A stretch of 64,000 bases of DNA from Lonicera japonica (Eukaryota; Streptophyta; Magnoliopsida; Dipsacales; Caprifoliaceae), in the NCBI GenBank assembly GCA_021464415.1, contig CM038467.1, positions 67,961,393-68,025,392 on the forward strand. Direction: 5' to 3'. Positions 32,701 through 44,346 of the stretch are shown one piece after another. Made by a program: the position numbers and the translations under genes. How positions within the stretch are numbered: position 1 is the stretch's first letter; each line of letters starts with the position of its first letter. A model generated the notes under the pieces. The model did no database searches, had not been told where the DNA came from, and saw only the letters and a list, made by a program, of their open reading frames with translations.

Positions 32701-33837
32701 ATGTCTTATTATCAAGGAACCGGCCTTTCCGAAGGTGCTTCCATTTATAGACCGCCATTATTTGATGGCAAAAACTATAGTTATTGGAAAAATCGTATGT
32801 GCACATTTTTACAAGCTAACGATTTTGAACAATGGAAGGTCACATTTGTTGGACCTTATGAGATCACAAAAACCGACGAAAGGGGAAACATTATCCCTAA
32901 GTCAATATCCGAGTACAATGAGCAAGATATTAGAAAAATCCAATACAATGCCAAAGCTTTAAATTCTTTACATTGTGCATTAAGTATGGATGAATATAAC
33001 AAAATCTCTTGTTGCAAAACCGCAAAAGAGATTTGGGACAAACTTGAGGTTGCCCATGAGGGAACTTCTCAAGTCAAGGAGGACAATATTAATATTCTTG
33101 TCCATGATTATGAATTGTTTAAGATGGAGCATAACGAATCACTTGCTTCCATGTATAGTCGATTTTCTATTCTCACTAACGCTTTGGACCTTCTTGGCAA
33201 GGTTTATTCAAATGAAGAGAAGATTAGAAAAGTGCTTAGGATTCTTCCAAAGATGTGGAGGCCTAAGGTGACGGCAATTCAAGAAGCTAAGAATCTCAAA
33301 ACGCTTAGCATGGATGAACTATTGGGTTCTCTCAAAACCCATGAGAAGGAGTTGGCTAGAGAAGAAGGAGAAGAGAGAGCTAATCCAATGACAATTTTTG
33401 CCTTAAAGCAAAACGAAGGAAAAGATGGAAAATGCTCAACTAAAGGAGATGGAGACATGGCACTTCTCTCTAGGAAATTTGAGAAATTCTTAGCAAAGAA
33501 GAAGTACTCTCAAGGGAAGCTTGACAACAATCCCTCATTCTCAAAGAATTACAATGATAGATCAACTAATCCAAAAGTTGATAATGAGGAAAGAAAATGC
33601 TTCCATTGTCAAAAACCGGGACATTACAAGTCAAATTGTCCGGTTAGAAAAGAGGAGAAAAGAGAGAAGAAAGCAAAGAAGGAAGAGCTATACAAGAGAT
33701 TGAAGCATGCTCTCAAAGAAATTTCAAGCGAATCGGAAGAAGAAGAATCCGATATCGAGTCAAGTGATGAAGAGACGGCCGACCTTTGTCTTATGGCAAA
33801 AGATGGAAGGGCATACAAATCTTTGCCTCATCGATGA
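32701..33837 (+). CDS. copia-type Gag protein (stand-alone)
   Basis: 378 residues from ATG (MSYYQGTGLSEGAS). A DUF4219/UBN2-type gag core starts with PPLFDGKNYSYWKNRM (about residues 18-33) and continues to about 210. A single CCHC knuckle, CFHCQKPGHYKSNC, lies near 300-313. It is followed by a Lys-rich stretch and an acidic tail (SSESEEEESDIESSDEE) ending in DLCLMAKDGRAY, the phrase that in SIRE/Maximus copia polyproteins leads on to protease. Here a stop follows about eleven codons later. It should form capsid-like particles and bind the element's RNA. The reading frame is intact, as expected for a recent insertion. Confidence 0.93.
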   Translation: MSYYQGTGLSEGASIYRPPLFDGKNYSYWKNRMCTFLQANDFEQWKVTFVGPYEITKTDERGNIIPKSISEYNEQDIRKIQYNAKALNSLHCALSMDEYNKISCCKTAKEIWDKLEVAHEGTSQVKEDNINILVHDYELFKMEHNESLASMYSRFSILTNALDLLGKVYSNEEKIRKVLRILPKMWRPKVTAIQEAKNLKTLSMDELLGSLKTHEKELAREEGEERANPMTIFALKQNEGKDGKCSTKGDGDMALLSRKFEKFLAKKKYSQGKLDNNPSFSKNYNDRSTNPKVDNEERKCFHCQKPGHYKSNCPVRKEEKREKKAKKEELYKRLKHALKEISSESEEEESDIESSDEETADLCLMAKDGRAYKSLPHR

Positions 33838-34176
33838 AGCACTTATGGCGTCTACCATTTTCTCTCCATGGCCTTGGCCCTTTTTGATGTTGCCATAGGG
33901 GGAGAAAATGTGTGTTGGTGTCAATCAATGTTGGTAAGACTATTAATTGCTTTATGTCTTTAACATTGATAATTGTTTTCTTTTGAAAACCTTATTTGAG
34001 ATCAAAATTGTTTTATTGGTTTTAAAACTATCTCAAATGTTTGCAATGTTTTTAATAATCATTTACTTTATCTATGCATAAATTGAGGGGGAGCATATTT
34101 CAATTATTCATATGCTATTTATGCTTGTTATTGAAAACACACATTAATTTATTGTCATCATCAAAAAGGGGGAGAT
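33838..34176 (+). other. 3' untranslated interior with polypurine tracts
   Basis: No frame. Three GGGGGAG runs occur, near 33897, 34087 and 34168. The last (AAAAAGGGGGAGAT, 34163-34176) abuts the 3' LTR and is the likely plus-strand primer; the others may be auxiliary tracts, as in SIRE-type elements. Confidence 0.75.
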
Positions 34177-35693
34177 TGTTGACCTAAAGGTCTTAATCTT
34201 ATTTTGATAATAACAATAATTTAATCATGTGTAATTTAACTTGTTTCTTGATATAAGTTTATAGTTCATTTATATGAAATATCAAGAATAGCATGATTGC
34301 TCAAAAGGAAGTTTGACAAGGATTATTATATCAATATCCGATCAAGTCAACAAAGCATTGGATAAGGAGTCAAAGAAGATCAATCTCATCACAATGCAAA
34401 TCCATGGAGATCAAAAGAACAAGGATCAAAAGCTTCAAGACAAGAATTCAAGTGAAGAACAAAGAAACTAGCTCAAGCACTTTGAAGAATTGTAAACTTG
34501 TTACATGAGTGAGTGTTTAGCTTTTTATGTAAAGTTATTATCATTGATCACAAACTAAGCTCAAACATGATCATATATCATTCATTGCATTCAAACTCTT
34601 TCTAGATCAAAGTTTGAATTGGACATCCTTTGCAAAACTATTTCACATGAACCGGTTTTCTTGTAAAAATTATATCTAAATTATCCGGTTGTTTTTATGC
34701 TCAAAACCAACTCCAACATGCTTAAAATAACCTCTAGAACATTCCCCAAGAGTTTGGTTGATTTGAGGTTTGACTTGTGCTAAAATTCCAGAAGCATGTA
34801 GTCGACTACACATTTTATGTGTGAGTCCACTACACCATGTAGTCGACTACATGGTGTATGGGTGAGTCGACTACTTGGCCAAAATCTAGTCGTTGGAGAG
34901 TTGGTAAATGTCTAGTTTTGACCCATAACTTCTTGTAACCACTTCAAACGACCATATTCTTTCACAAGCTATATATATGAGGTCTTAGACATGTTTTTAC
35001 ATACTTGAATGATCATACAAACTCATTTTTCATATATCCTCATTATTCAAGTTTTCAAGCTATTGCATTGATCATATTCATCATATTTGAGTTTAAACTT
35101 ATTGATCAATCTTGATAACTCTAGTGTGAGCTTAAATTGTATTCTTCAAACACTTGAGAGTTGTTATTCATTGGTGTGAGTCACCAAACAATTTGTATTA
35201 AATTGTGAGAGGTAAATCTCATAGGAAAAACAAGAAGGTAAATTCTTGTTTAGAAATTGTGAGAGGTAAATCTCACAAGGTTAGCAAGAGAGAGTTTCTT
35301 GTGTGAATATTGTGGTCTAGCAATATTTGTAAAGAGTGTGTGAGAGGATACACTTGTAGTGGTTTGATCTTCACCCGGAAGGAGATTAAGTTTAGTGGAA
35401 ATTCTCGGGGAACTAACCGAGCGCGGATTATGGTTTGGTAAACCAAAACCGTGTGGACAAAAAGCCTTGAACTTCAAATCGGTTCAATCTTTCTAACTCA
35501 ATCTCTTTATTTACTTGCTACATTATTGTTTGCTTGAGATTGTTTATTTGCTTGATTGTTTATTTGATTGCATTCCTTGATAATTTGTTTAGCAAATTTG
35601 TTTTACTTAAACATTGTTAGAAAAGTTTTAAATTCCGCATTTAGTTTTTTAAACCCTATTCACCCCCCCTCTAGGGTTGAAATCCGACCAACA
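34177..35693 (+). repeat. 3' LTR of gag-only element
   Basis: 1517 bp, nearly identical to 31127-32643. It carries the same palindrome at 34831-34858. Confidence 0.95.
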
Positions 35694-36069
35694 TGTTCGG
35701 TTCTTCGGGGAACCGTTGGAACCGTTAGAACCGTTAATAATCGTAGGAACCGGCTAAAAATGGTTCTAACGGTTCTTCGGGGAACCGTTAGAACCGTTAG
35801 AACCGTTAGAACCGTTAAAATTGGTAAAAAACCGGTCTAACGGTTATTCGGGGAATCGTTAAAACCATTAGAACCGTTAAACCGGTTCCTAACGGTTCCT
35901 TTAATTAAATTGACCAAGGAACCGAGTACCGAACCGTTAATAACCATTAGGAACCGAACCGGTAAAAATGTCCACTTTAATAATAATAACCGAACCGAAC
36001 CGGTTTTTTTTCGGTTTTTTCGGTTCGATTTTCGGTTTTTCGGTTTATTATCCCAGCCCTATGGCTAGC

Positions 36070-37274
36070 TAAAGGAACGAATCATTTTCCTTTTAAATAA
36101 AATAATAAATTAAAAACCATCTTTCCCAATTCTCTTCTAGAAACGAAAAAAATAAATTAAAAAAGAGGAAAAGAAGAAAAAGATTCATAGAAAACATTGA
36201 GACTAAACTATCGAGTAGACTTGCTTTGAGGAAGACCTACTGTCCAATGAACGTCAAAAGTGAATGAATGATGAATTAGGCGGTAGTTAAATAATGATCA
36301 ATTATATATAACTAAAAAACTTTAAAGTTGATCATGCTTTAAAATATATAATTGTACATTTCTTTACGGCAAATTTAGGTTATTAAAAAAAAGAAGAAAG
36401 ATTAATATTATACTTTAAAATCGATGAGACTCAAGCCTAAATTCTTTATAAAAGTTGCTACATATTCAAGAATGGAACATTAGTAACATATATATTATTA
36501 ATGTTGGCCATTGCCGAATTTTAAGAATCGGCAATTAGGTACTGAGATCAATATATTTTCGCTAGTACTATGCTGATATTTACGGCAAAAATTGGCAAAA
36601 GTTTTTCGCATTTTTATAATTTTTAAAATATTATCACAAATCATAAAGTTACAAAAGAAATCAATATTTAAAACAGTAACAAAAAGCAGAGTGAGGGAAT
36701 GACCAGCGTGTGAGAATGAGAGAGTAGGTCAATTTTTTTTAGGGCTTAAAGTATGAGAAACAAGGATAAAGAGAAAGAAAAGTGGTAAAATATTTTTATT
36801 AGTGGGTGCTTTAAGATTTTTTTTGGGTGTTTTTTTTTTTTTTTTAACTTTTTTCTGGTATATAGTGTGTGGTATATCTAGTGGCATTTTAAAAGTTTGT
36901 GGTAATTTAATAATAAAACAAATATCTTCTTTTGAGAAAATGGAACGAATGATTTTTCTTTTAAATAAAATAATAAATTAAAAACCATCTTTCCCTAATT
37001 TTCTTCCGTCAGTGCAAACCAAACAGTAAAAGTCGGTTTCATCACAAACGACACAATTCTATCATCGGAAAAAGAGGAAGGAAAAATTTAAAAAGTTGAC
37101 GGAGTACGGATGAACGTCAAAAGTTGTTAAATCCGTACAACTTTAATTTTCTTTCTCTTTGTAAAATAATTACTTTATTATATCCTCTTCCTTTCTTCCA
37201 CAAATCTAATTTTTTATCCCCTCGGTTAGACAACTTTCTTTTAATCTTCTTCACGGAGTACGAATGTGGTTTCT

Positions 37275-37306
<32 letters not shown>

Positions 37307-39467
37307 CACTATTAGTAAATAATTAAAAATAACAAAATAATCTTAATGATGTGGCAAAACGAATTTCAACTTAATTATATTTCTTTTAAAAGTTTATTAT
37401 TTTTGGTATAAGTTTGGATTTAGTAAACCTTTCTTTCATTTTAAGCTTGACAGTTATATCGATTGGTGTCTTTTTCTCTTCACTAAAGAGAACATTTTTT
37501 CCAAAAAATAGAGAGGTGGTTTTAAGTTATTATAATTAAAAAAAATTATGATAAATTTATATGTAGATCTCCCTATGTTATAGTGTTCATTATCTATGTT
37601 TTTAACAGCAAAGCTAAAGTTTATGAGTAATACTGTTTCATATATGGTTGTATCTATTACATTAATTTTCGTGCATTAAATTACTATATTACTAAGCTGA
37701 GTGTTAAATTAATTCGTGCACACAATAACTATAACAATAAAAATTTTAAATTTTAAGGTATTTATAACACCCTTTACAAATACTATTGTCTCATATATGT
37801 CAGGATTATTTTATTATGCTAAGTGGCAGTTGGATTTTAATAAATAGTGATGTGTTGGTGATTATGTAAATATAGGTAAGTTTAATTGGTATTTATTTAT
37901 TTAGTCACACTGATAAATTTTGGTGTGACAACTGAACTACGAATTTAAGGGTCCGTTTCAACTCTGGCTAGCTAAAGGAACGATTTAATCATTTTCCTTT
38001 TAAATAAAATAATAAATTAAAAACCATCTTTTCCTAATTTTAAGTGGGTGCTATTTGCATTTCACAAAATATTTCTTAACATTCCACTTTTCATTCGCCC
38101 GATAACAAGTGAGTAAATATATGTTATGCACCCTATAACAAGTGAATAAGTGTATGTTACTCGTCCGATGACAAATAAATAAATACATGTTATTCACTTT
38201 CTCTTTCTACTTTATTCTCTCTTTCTTTCGCACCAAGTTAATTTTTTATCCCATACTTTATTACAGGTGGCTGCTATTTATATATCACAAATATTTAAAA
38301 ACACCCGCTTGTCATTGGACGAGTATATAGGCATATACTCGTTTATCATTAAGCAAGTAACATGCACTTATTAACATGTGATTATGGTCCCCCCATATGA
38401 TATTGAAGGACATGGGCTTCCCAGCGAAGCTATGTATTCACCCCCACCCCCTTCCTCTTTACCAAAATATATATATATATATATATATTCCTTTTAAATA
38501 AAATAATAAATTAAAAACCATCTTTCCCAATTTTCTTCCTCCGGTGCAATGAATGTCAAAAGTTCATTAAATCCGTACTACATTAATTTAGTTCTTTTTT
38601 TTAACGTCAAAGATATTCGGGCCACTTTTCGCGCACTTCGACTAATACTCTAACTAGAGGGTATCAACCACTGGCCACCAAAGATTTTGCATTTACCGGA
38701 ATTCAATCTTGAGAGCTCTTAGTTGAGCTCGATTTTCTAAACTCTGGATAACTAACCATTCGACTACTCTGTTGTGGTTATTTACTTTCTTCCTCACCAA
38801 GTTAAATCTTCTTTTTTAAAATAAAAAAAAGAAGGAGAAGAAGGAACAAATCATTTTCCTTTTAAATAAAATAATAAATTAAAAACCCATCTTTCCCAAT
38901 TTTCTTCCATCAGTCCAATGAATGTCCAAAGTTCATTAAATCCATAATACATTAATTTACTTTTTTTTTCCTCCATATCAAGTGTGTCCGGTCCCATTTT
39001 CGCCTACCACGACTAATACCCTTTGCGAAAGGTTCCAACCACTGGCCAAAGATTTTATATCGACTGGAACTCAATTTGAGGATCTCTTGGTCGAGCCCAA
39101 TTTTCTAAATCTAAAGTGATAACCACTGAACTACTCTGTTTTAGTTATTTACTTTCTCTTTGTGAAATAGTGGGCAACACTACACTACTTTCTTATATTC
39201 TCTCCCTTTCTTCTCTCACCAAAGTTAATTTTTTATCCCCTCAGTTAAGCAACTTTCTTTTAAATTAAGGCCTCACTCAGTCTTCTTCGCGGAGTACGAA
39301 CGTGGTTTATTCTCTCTCCATTTCTCATCTTCTCTTTCTCTCTATACTATTTAGTTTGCATTTTAATCATACATACATACGCCTCACCTCACCTCGCCTC
39401 GCCTCGACTCGACTCGACTCGATCAGTACTTCTGGTTTTGCGTTGGCTGAGGAGGAGGGGTTCGGTA
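36070..39467 (+). repeat. upstream region built from repeated promoter-proximal units
   Basis: A core reading TTTTAAATAAAATAATAAAT occurs five times (near 36090, 36959, 37999, 38491 and 38860), usually followed by AAAAACCATCTTTCCC. The last two belong to head-to-tail units of about 370 bp (38487-38850 and 38855-39165). Separately, the block ending in GGAGTACGAANGTGGTTT just before the gene (about 39160-39310) has a related copy at about 37160-37275. The gene's 5' flank was therefore duplicated more than once. No coding sequence was seen. Confidence 0.7.
39380..39421 (+). repeat. pentanucleotide repeat in probable 5' UTR
   Basis: A run of CCTCA, CCTCG and ACTCG pentamers lies about 50 bases before the ATG of the NO VEIN-like gene. 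It is likely transcribed and length-variable. Confidence 0.75.
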
Positions 39468-39691
39468 ATGGCGACACCCAGAGATCACATAGAAGAAATT
39501 CGGAGGACAAAGTTCTCGATCGGAGGAGAACCGAATCCTCTAACTGAAGATTTGCATCAAGCCGTTAAGAATCTTTCTGCTGAACTCTATGCTAAGGATG
39601 TCCACTTCCTCATGGAACTCATCCAGGTATGTATATATGCATATATATATCAGTCCCGTTCTTTTAAGGACGGGCTTATGTTAATTAATTT

Positions 39692-40022
39692 AAGGACAGT
39701 CTATTTCGAGAGGTAAATGGATGAATTTTTTCACGAAATTTGGCGAAGATGATCCCTATAATTATTAGATCATCTCTACCAAATTTTATCAGAAAAATCA
39801 AATGGTAAGTGGCTTACTTAAAAATCTAAAATTTCAATGTTTAAAAATATGCATATATATCAATTTTTCAGTTAACCCACTTTCCGATTGAGTTTTTTTT
39901 TGAAGAAATTTGATGCAGATAATCTACTCATTATAGATATTATCTCTACTAACTTTCATTAAAAAAATTCATTTGTTTACCATCTCGAAATGGACAATCC
40001 ATATGTTTTAAGGACGGTCCTT
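39692..40022. repeat. double-hairpin foldback family F1, copy 2 (intron 1)
   Basis: Outer arms read GGACAGTCTATTTCGAGAGG and, inverted, CATCTCGAAATGGACAATCC. Each arm has its own internal hairpin (about 39723-39799 and 39888-39970) of the TGAAATTTGG...CCAAATTTCA type. Confidence 0.65.
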
Positions 40023-41113
40023 CAAAAAAAAACCCCATGTAAAGTGCGTTGATTCAAGTAATATATATATATATGTTAATGGGATCGACTTTATTTAATC
40101 ATATTATTGTTGAAGGCTGGTACTAACAATCGACTTCATTGTTGGATGAGAAATTAATTTGAACATGGAGTAATTAAAACGTACAAAAATTATATAGATT
40201 GTTGAAAATTACTTCAGTTTTAGCCTAATTATATTATAATGGTAATGTTTCAGAACGCAGAAGATAACGAATATTCGGAAGGAGTTCGACCATCGCTCGA
40301 GTTCGTGATAACTTCCCAGGATATAACGGCAACTGGCGCTACGTCGACGTTGCTGGTATTCAACAATGAGAGAGGATTTTCTCATAAGAACATCGAGTCT
40401 ATTTGCAGCGTTGGGCGTTCCACCAAGAAAGGGAACCGCAAGCGCGGTTATATCGGAGAAAAAGGTGCATTTATACGCGCATTTTTAAACATTAGAATTT
40501 TAAATGTTTAGTTAACTCATGCTCCGATTTAGTTTTTGGATAAAACTAGGTGAAAACTGATGAAAATATTTATATGTTCACCCGTCAAAATTAACTGTCT
40601 TAAGTTAATTAACTTAAGGACGGGAAGGAAACTCGCATTATATAACCCCCTTTGCTTTACTATTTTTGATCAATTGCATTTATAATTTGTCAGCTATTCA
40701 AATAGTAATTGTGTTTAATTAGGGATAATCGTATTAGCACTATGTAAAAAATAATTTAACACTTCAAAATTATTTTTAGTGAAATAAAAAAATCTTCCAA
40801 AGATCTATATAAAGTATTATGTGAGAGTATTTTTAAATTATTTATGTGAAGTGCTATAAAGTACGGACACAATACAAAAATCACGTTTTGACACGATACA
40901 CGAATTTTTCAAAATGCAGAATATGACACATGGAGATACGTTCTTAATTATTATATGTATGTATAATATGAAATAAATATTATAGATATTTAAAAATTTA
41001 ACAAAATGAAGTTGAAAATTGTTGCCGCACGATTATGTTATTTCTTGTTTTACCCTAATTAAGCTAAAACATGTTGATGCACTATTCTATAAGAATTGAT
41101 ATTTACATATATA

Positions 41114-41482
41114 GATTACTATTCACGGACCAACTGTACGGATTGTGCCATGTGACACGCTTTTCGATGGAATTTTTTGATGAAATTTGGTGGGGATGTT
41201 CTTCATCATGTGTAGAACACTTCCACCAAATTTTATCAAAAAAATTCAACCGAAAAGTGGGTTAACTACATGATTGAAAAATATTTGTCCAGAAATAGAT
41301 ATATAAAATCCAATATTTTCCAATCATGTAATTAACCCACTTCGCGATTGAATGCTTTGAAGAAATTTGGTGGAGATGTTTTACACATGATGAAGAACAT
41401 TCTCACCAAATTTCATCAAAAAATTATATCGAGAAGCATACCAAATGGCCCAATCCGTACAGTTGGCCCGTGAATAGTAATC
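41114..41482. repeat. double-hairpin foldback family F1, copy 3 (intron 2)
   Basis: A 369-bp near-perfect inverted structure. The left arm begins GATTACTATTCACGG and the right arm ends CCGTGAATAGTAATC. Arms are about 168 bp with a loop of about 35 bp. Each arm itself holds a hairpin (41168-41250 and 41346-41435). It is non-coding and sits in the large intron of the NO VEIN-like gene. Confidence 0.8.
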
Positions 41483-44346
41483 TGCATGAGAAATGTGCCC
41501 ATATATATATATACACTGAGAACATAATTTTAGTAATAATATAAACAAAATGCAGCCTGAATAAACTTATTTAACACAATGATTGTAAAATTATCAGTTT
41601 ACACATTTATTTCTATGTAAAATATATTTTAAATTTTTTGATAGTTCCATACCCTTCTAAACAAGTCCGTTTAAAAATGTAAAATTTTGATAGTTACATT
41701 TTTATATTTATCTCAACTAAACAAGTCCGTTTATATCCAAAATGGGCCCAAAGTCCAAAGAAATATAAAATTGATTACCAAAATTTAGTATGAAAACAAA
41801 ACACAAATGACACTAAAATTATTAAAACAATTATATTAAATATTTTAGGTATGGCTCATTTGGTGATAAATCATTTGTATGTATGGATTTAGACGATAAA
41901 GATATAATATAAACTTTTTCAGCCAAAATGTCTTTTTGGGTGATTTTGTTTCTATATGTCCAATTTTGCGGCTATTCTACCCTTAATTTATGAAAATTTT
42001 AAAAAAACTTTGATAATATTATCTTTTTTAAATTGAGAAGTATATATCTACCACTTAAAATTAATTTATAATTGAATTAATTTAGATTTCATTTTACTTT
42101 AGATTCCTAATCAAAATCTACTTCCATTTTATTTATTTCCTATTTTCTTTTAGGGTACGTTTGGATTTAGGTTTAAAATTCATAAATCTAAAATTCAAAA
42201 ATTACATATTTGAATACAAGAATTTAAAATTTTGTGTTTGCTTAACAAATACAAGGATATTGATTTCTACATCCAAATATTATTTTGCTAAAATTTATAT
42301 TTAGTTAATTAATTAGCATGCTACTTTTATTTTTGACACAGTGGCAGAGGTCGAGTTTACACAAAATTAATCTGTTTGACCCGTCCCGCCCTTATTATAG
42401 TATTTTCTTTGTTATAATATCGCATAATTACCACGAGGCGGTAGTGCATTTATGCATACACTATTTGCGACAGGTTCAGATTTAAAAATAAAGCCCGCAC
42501 CAGGTTGGGACGGGTTTATAAGCGTATCGAGTTCGGATTTGGACAAATACAACCCCTTGTCATCCCTAGTATTATTGGTATGATTAATATTACAAGTATA
42601 GTTATAATAATAACAAATAATAATTTGTTTAAAAATTAATTATTATTTTTTTAAATTCGCGAGCTTGGGATCCGGAAGTAACATTACTACCTTTAAAATT
42701 TGAAAGTTATGACTTTAAGCTAAGTATCAAATCTAAAGATTTGAATATATTTATAAATCTCAAATCATAATTATACACTAAACAAAATATTTTCTATTTC
42801 TATAACCACCGGTGTTACATTTTTTTATTATTATTAATCAATTGTTGGCATTGTTATTTCTTACTGCATCAATCTTAACCTTAACTACTTTTTATCACTC
42901 AATTGCCAATCACATTATTTCGTTACCAGTAATATCAAGTTTTGTATATTGCATAAACAAGAAAAAGCTAACTTAGTTAAATATAAAATATTTAGAATTA
43001 CTTCTTAAATTATTAAATAAATTCATGGTTTAATTAGAAGGGAATCGAGAAGTGAGGATGACTTGAATTAGACGACTCATATATTGAAAATAAAATTTAA
43101 ACATTTAGTTCCGTTTGGTTGGAATTTTTAAATTTTGAATTTTAAATTTAATACAGTTCTTTAAAACTGTTTTTTAGTTTGATTTGTGTATGGTACACTA
43201 GCATTAAAAAATTTAAAGATATATAATTTTTTTATTTTTTTATTTTCATTTCTTAAAGTTTTTCTAGAATACAAAGGAAAAAATAAAATATTTTTTTAAT
43301 TGAATGAAAATTTTAAAATGGTTGAACCAAACATGATTTTTTTTCTTTTAAAAAAGCCCAACTAAACAACATGTGAAGCCTATTGTCTGTTAGTAATTTT
43401 GACGTTTTAAAATATTTCAATACTTTTATGATACTATTCCAACAAAAGAAGAAATCCGTATCAATATAGAATGTAATATTTTTATTTATTTAGTTAAAGT
43501 GGGTGTACTTACTAATTTAGTGGAGTTTTTAATATTAAATCACTAATAAAATAATATTTTTTAATATTAAATCACTAATAAAACAACGTGGATTAAATGC
43601 AACATATCACAAATAGAAGTAAAATCAACCCTTTTTTTTTGCGAGCTCCACATTGTTATGGACATAAATGACCCTTTATCATTATTTTCAGTTTTCAAAA
43701 TTTAAAATCCAATAAGGTCACATTCACTTTTTTTCCAATAAAACAAAAATAAAACTTACTTTAAATACTACACACTAGTCATTTGAATACTATTTGTAAA
43801 GTTGGAAATTTACAATAAAGATAATTAGAAATGAAAATTAGGAAACAATTGTTTGTAATATTTTTCATAAATTCATATTTCTTCGATGAGAAATATTAGA
43901 TCATATTAGATCTAATTTTGTTAAAGTGGGTGTACTTTCGTTTAAGATCATATTAGATCTAATATTGGTACTATTTTGGACCTCTAATAGCTATACCCCT
44001 TAATTCTCAATTGTTATAGTTGTCGCTTTAGCATTTTATCATTATGTCTATTTACCCTCATCCTAAAATTACTGCATAAATGATTTAATTTTTGAAACAC
44101 AAATCTTAAAAATTAAATAACATAACTTCATCTTCTTGCAACTGGAGTTTTTTCTTGTCATTGTCCTTTCACAACATGAACTTCAATTGGCATAAGCATC
44201 TGTTAGAATCCGGCATATGTTGAAATTCATTCAGTAGCTTTTACTCTCATGAATAAATCTTAGGATTATTACCTCTCTTCTCCTTTAATAAGAAAATATT
44301 CATAATCTTTATTTTGTAGCCTTCTAATACAACTGCCAATTTTCAG
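41483..44346 (+). other. remainder of the 3.9-kb intron 2
   Basis: AT-rich non-coding sequence inside intron 2 (40465-44346). It includes the MITE candidate at 43102 and a GC-richer patch near 42350-42560 whose right end (CCCCTTGTCATCCCTA) looks like a decayed hAT terminus. A roughly 31-bp unit is tandemly repeated near 43527-43583. Confidence 0.5.
43102..43345. mobile_element. small MITE candidate in intron 2
   Basis: The left end CCGTTTGGTTGGAATTTTTA and the right end TTGAACCAAACATGA are partial inverses around an AT-rich core. No target duplication was resolved. Confidence 0.4.

Larger units (their letters stand above)
31127..35693 (+). mobile_element. gag-only LTR retrotransposon (TR-GAG-like, SIRE/Maximus-type gag)
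   Basis: 4567 bp, with two LTRs of exactly 1517 bp that differ at about six positions, all transitions. A tRNA-Met type primer site follows the 5' LTR and a polypurine tract precedes the 3' LTR. The 1533-bp interior holds one intact gag frame and no protease, integrase, RT or RNase H. The flanking pentamers GGTTC and TGTTC agree at four of five bases. It must use enzymes from other elements. It lies inside the hAT-type element. Confidence 0.93.
30994..36061. mobile_element. non-autonomous hAT-type element split by an LTR retrotransposon
   Basis: Ends are TAGGGCTGGGA and TCCCAGCCCTA, a perfect 11-bp inverted repeat. They are flanked by a perfect 8-bp duplication, TGGCTAGC (30986-30993 and 36062-36069), the size typical of hAT transposons. 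Removing the nested retrotransposon leaves about 500 bp of repetitive GAACCG/CGGTTC sequence with no transposase. The right half includes four head-to-tail AACCGTTAGA-like units near 35785-35815. An unoccupied related site at about 37920-37985 carries only one TGGCTAGC, confirming the boundaries. Confidence 0.92.

Noticed and set aside
35568..35840. A 90-codon plus-strand frame with RTVRTVRTV repeats
   Set aside because: It is the translation of an LTR edge plus CGTTAGAAC repeats in the hAT-type element.
42330..42560. A second hAT-type MITE in intron 2
   Set aside because: Only the right terminus (CCTTGTCATCCCTA) is convincing; the left end is too diverged.
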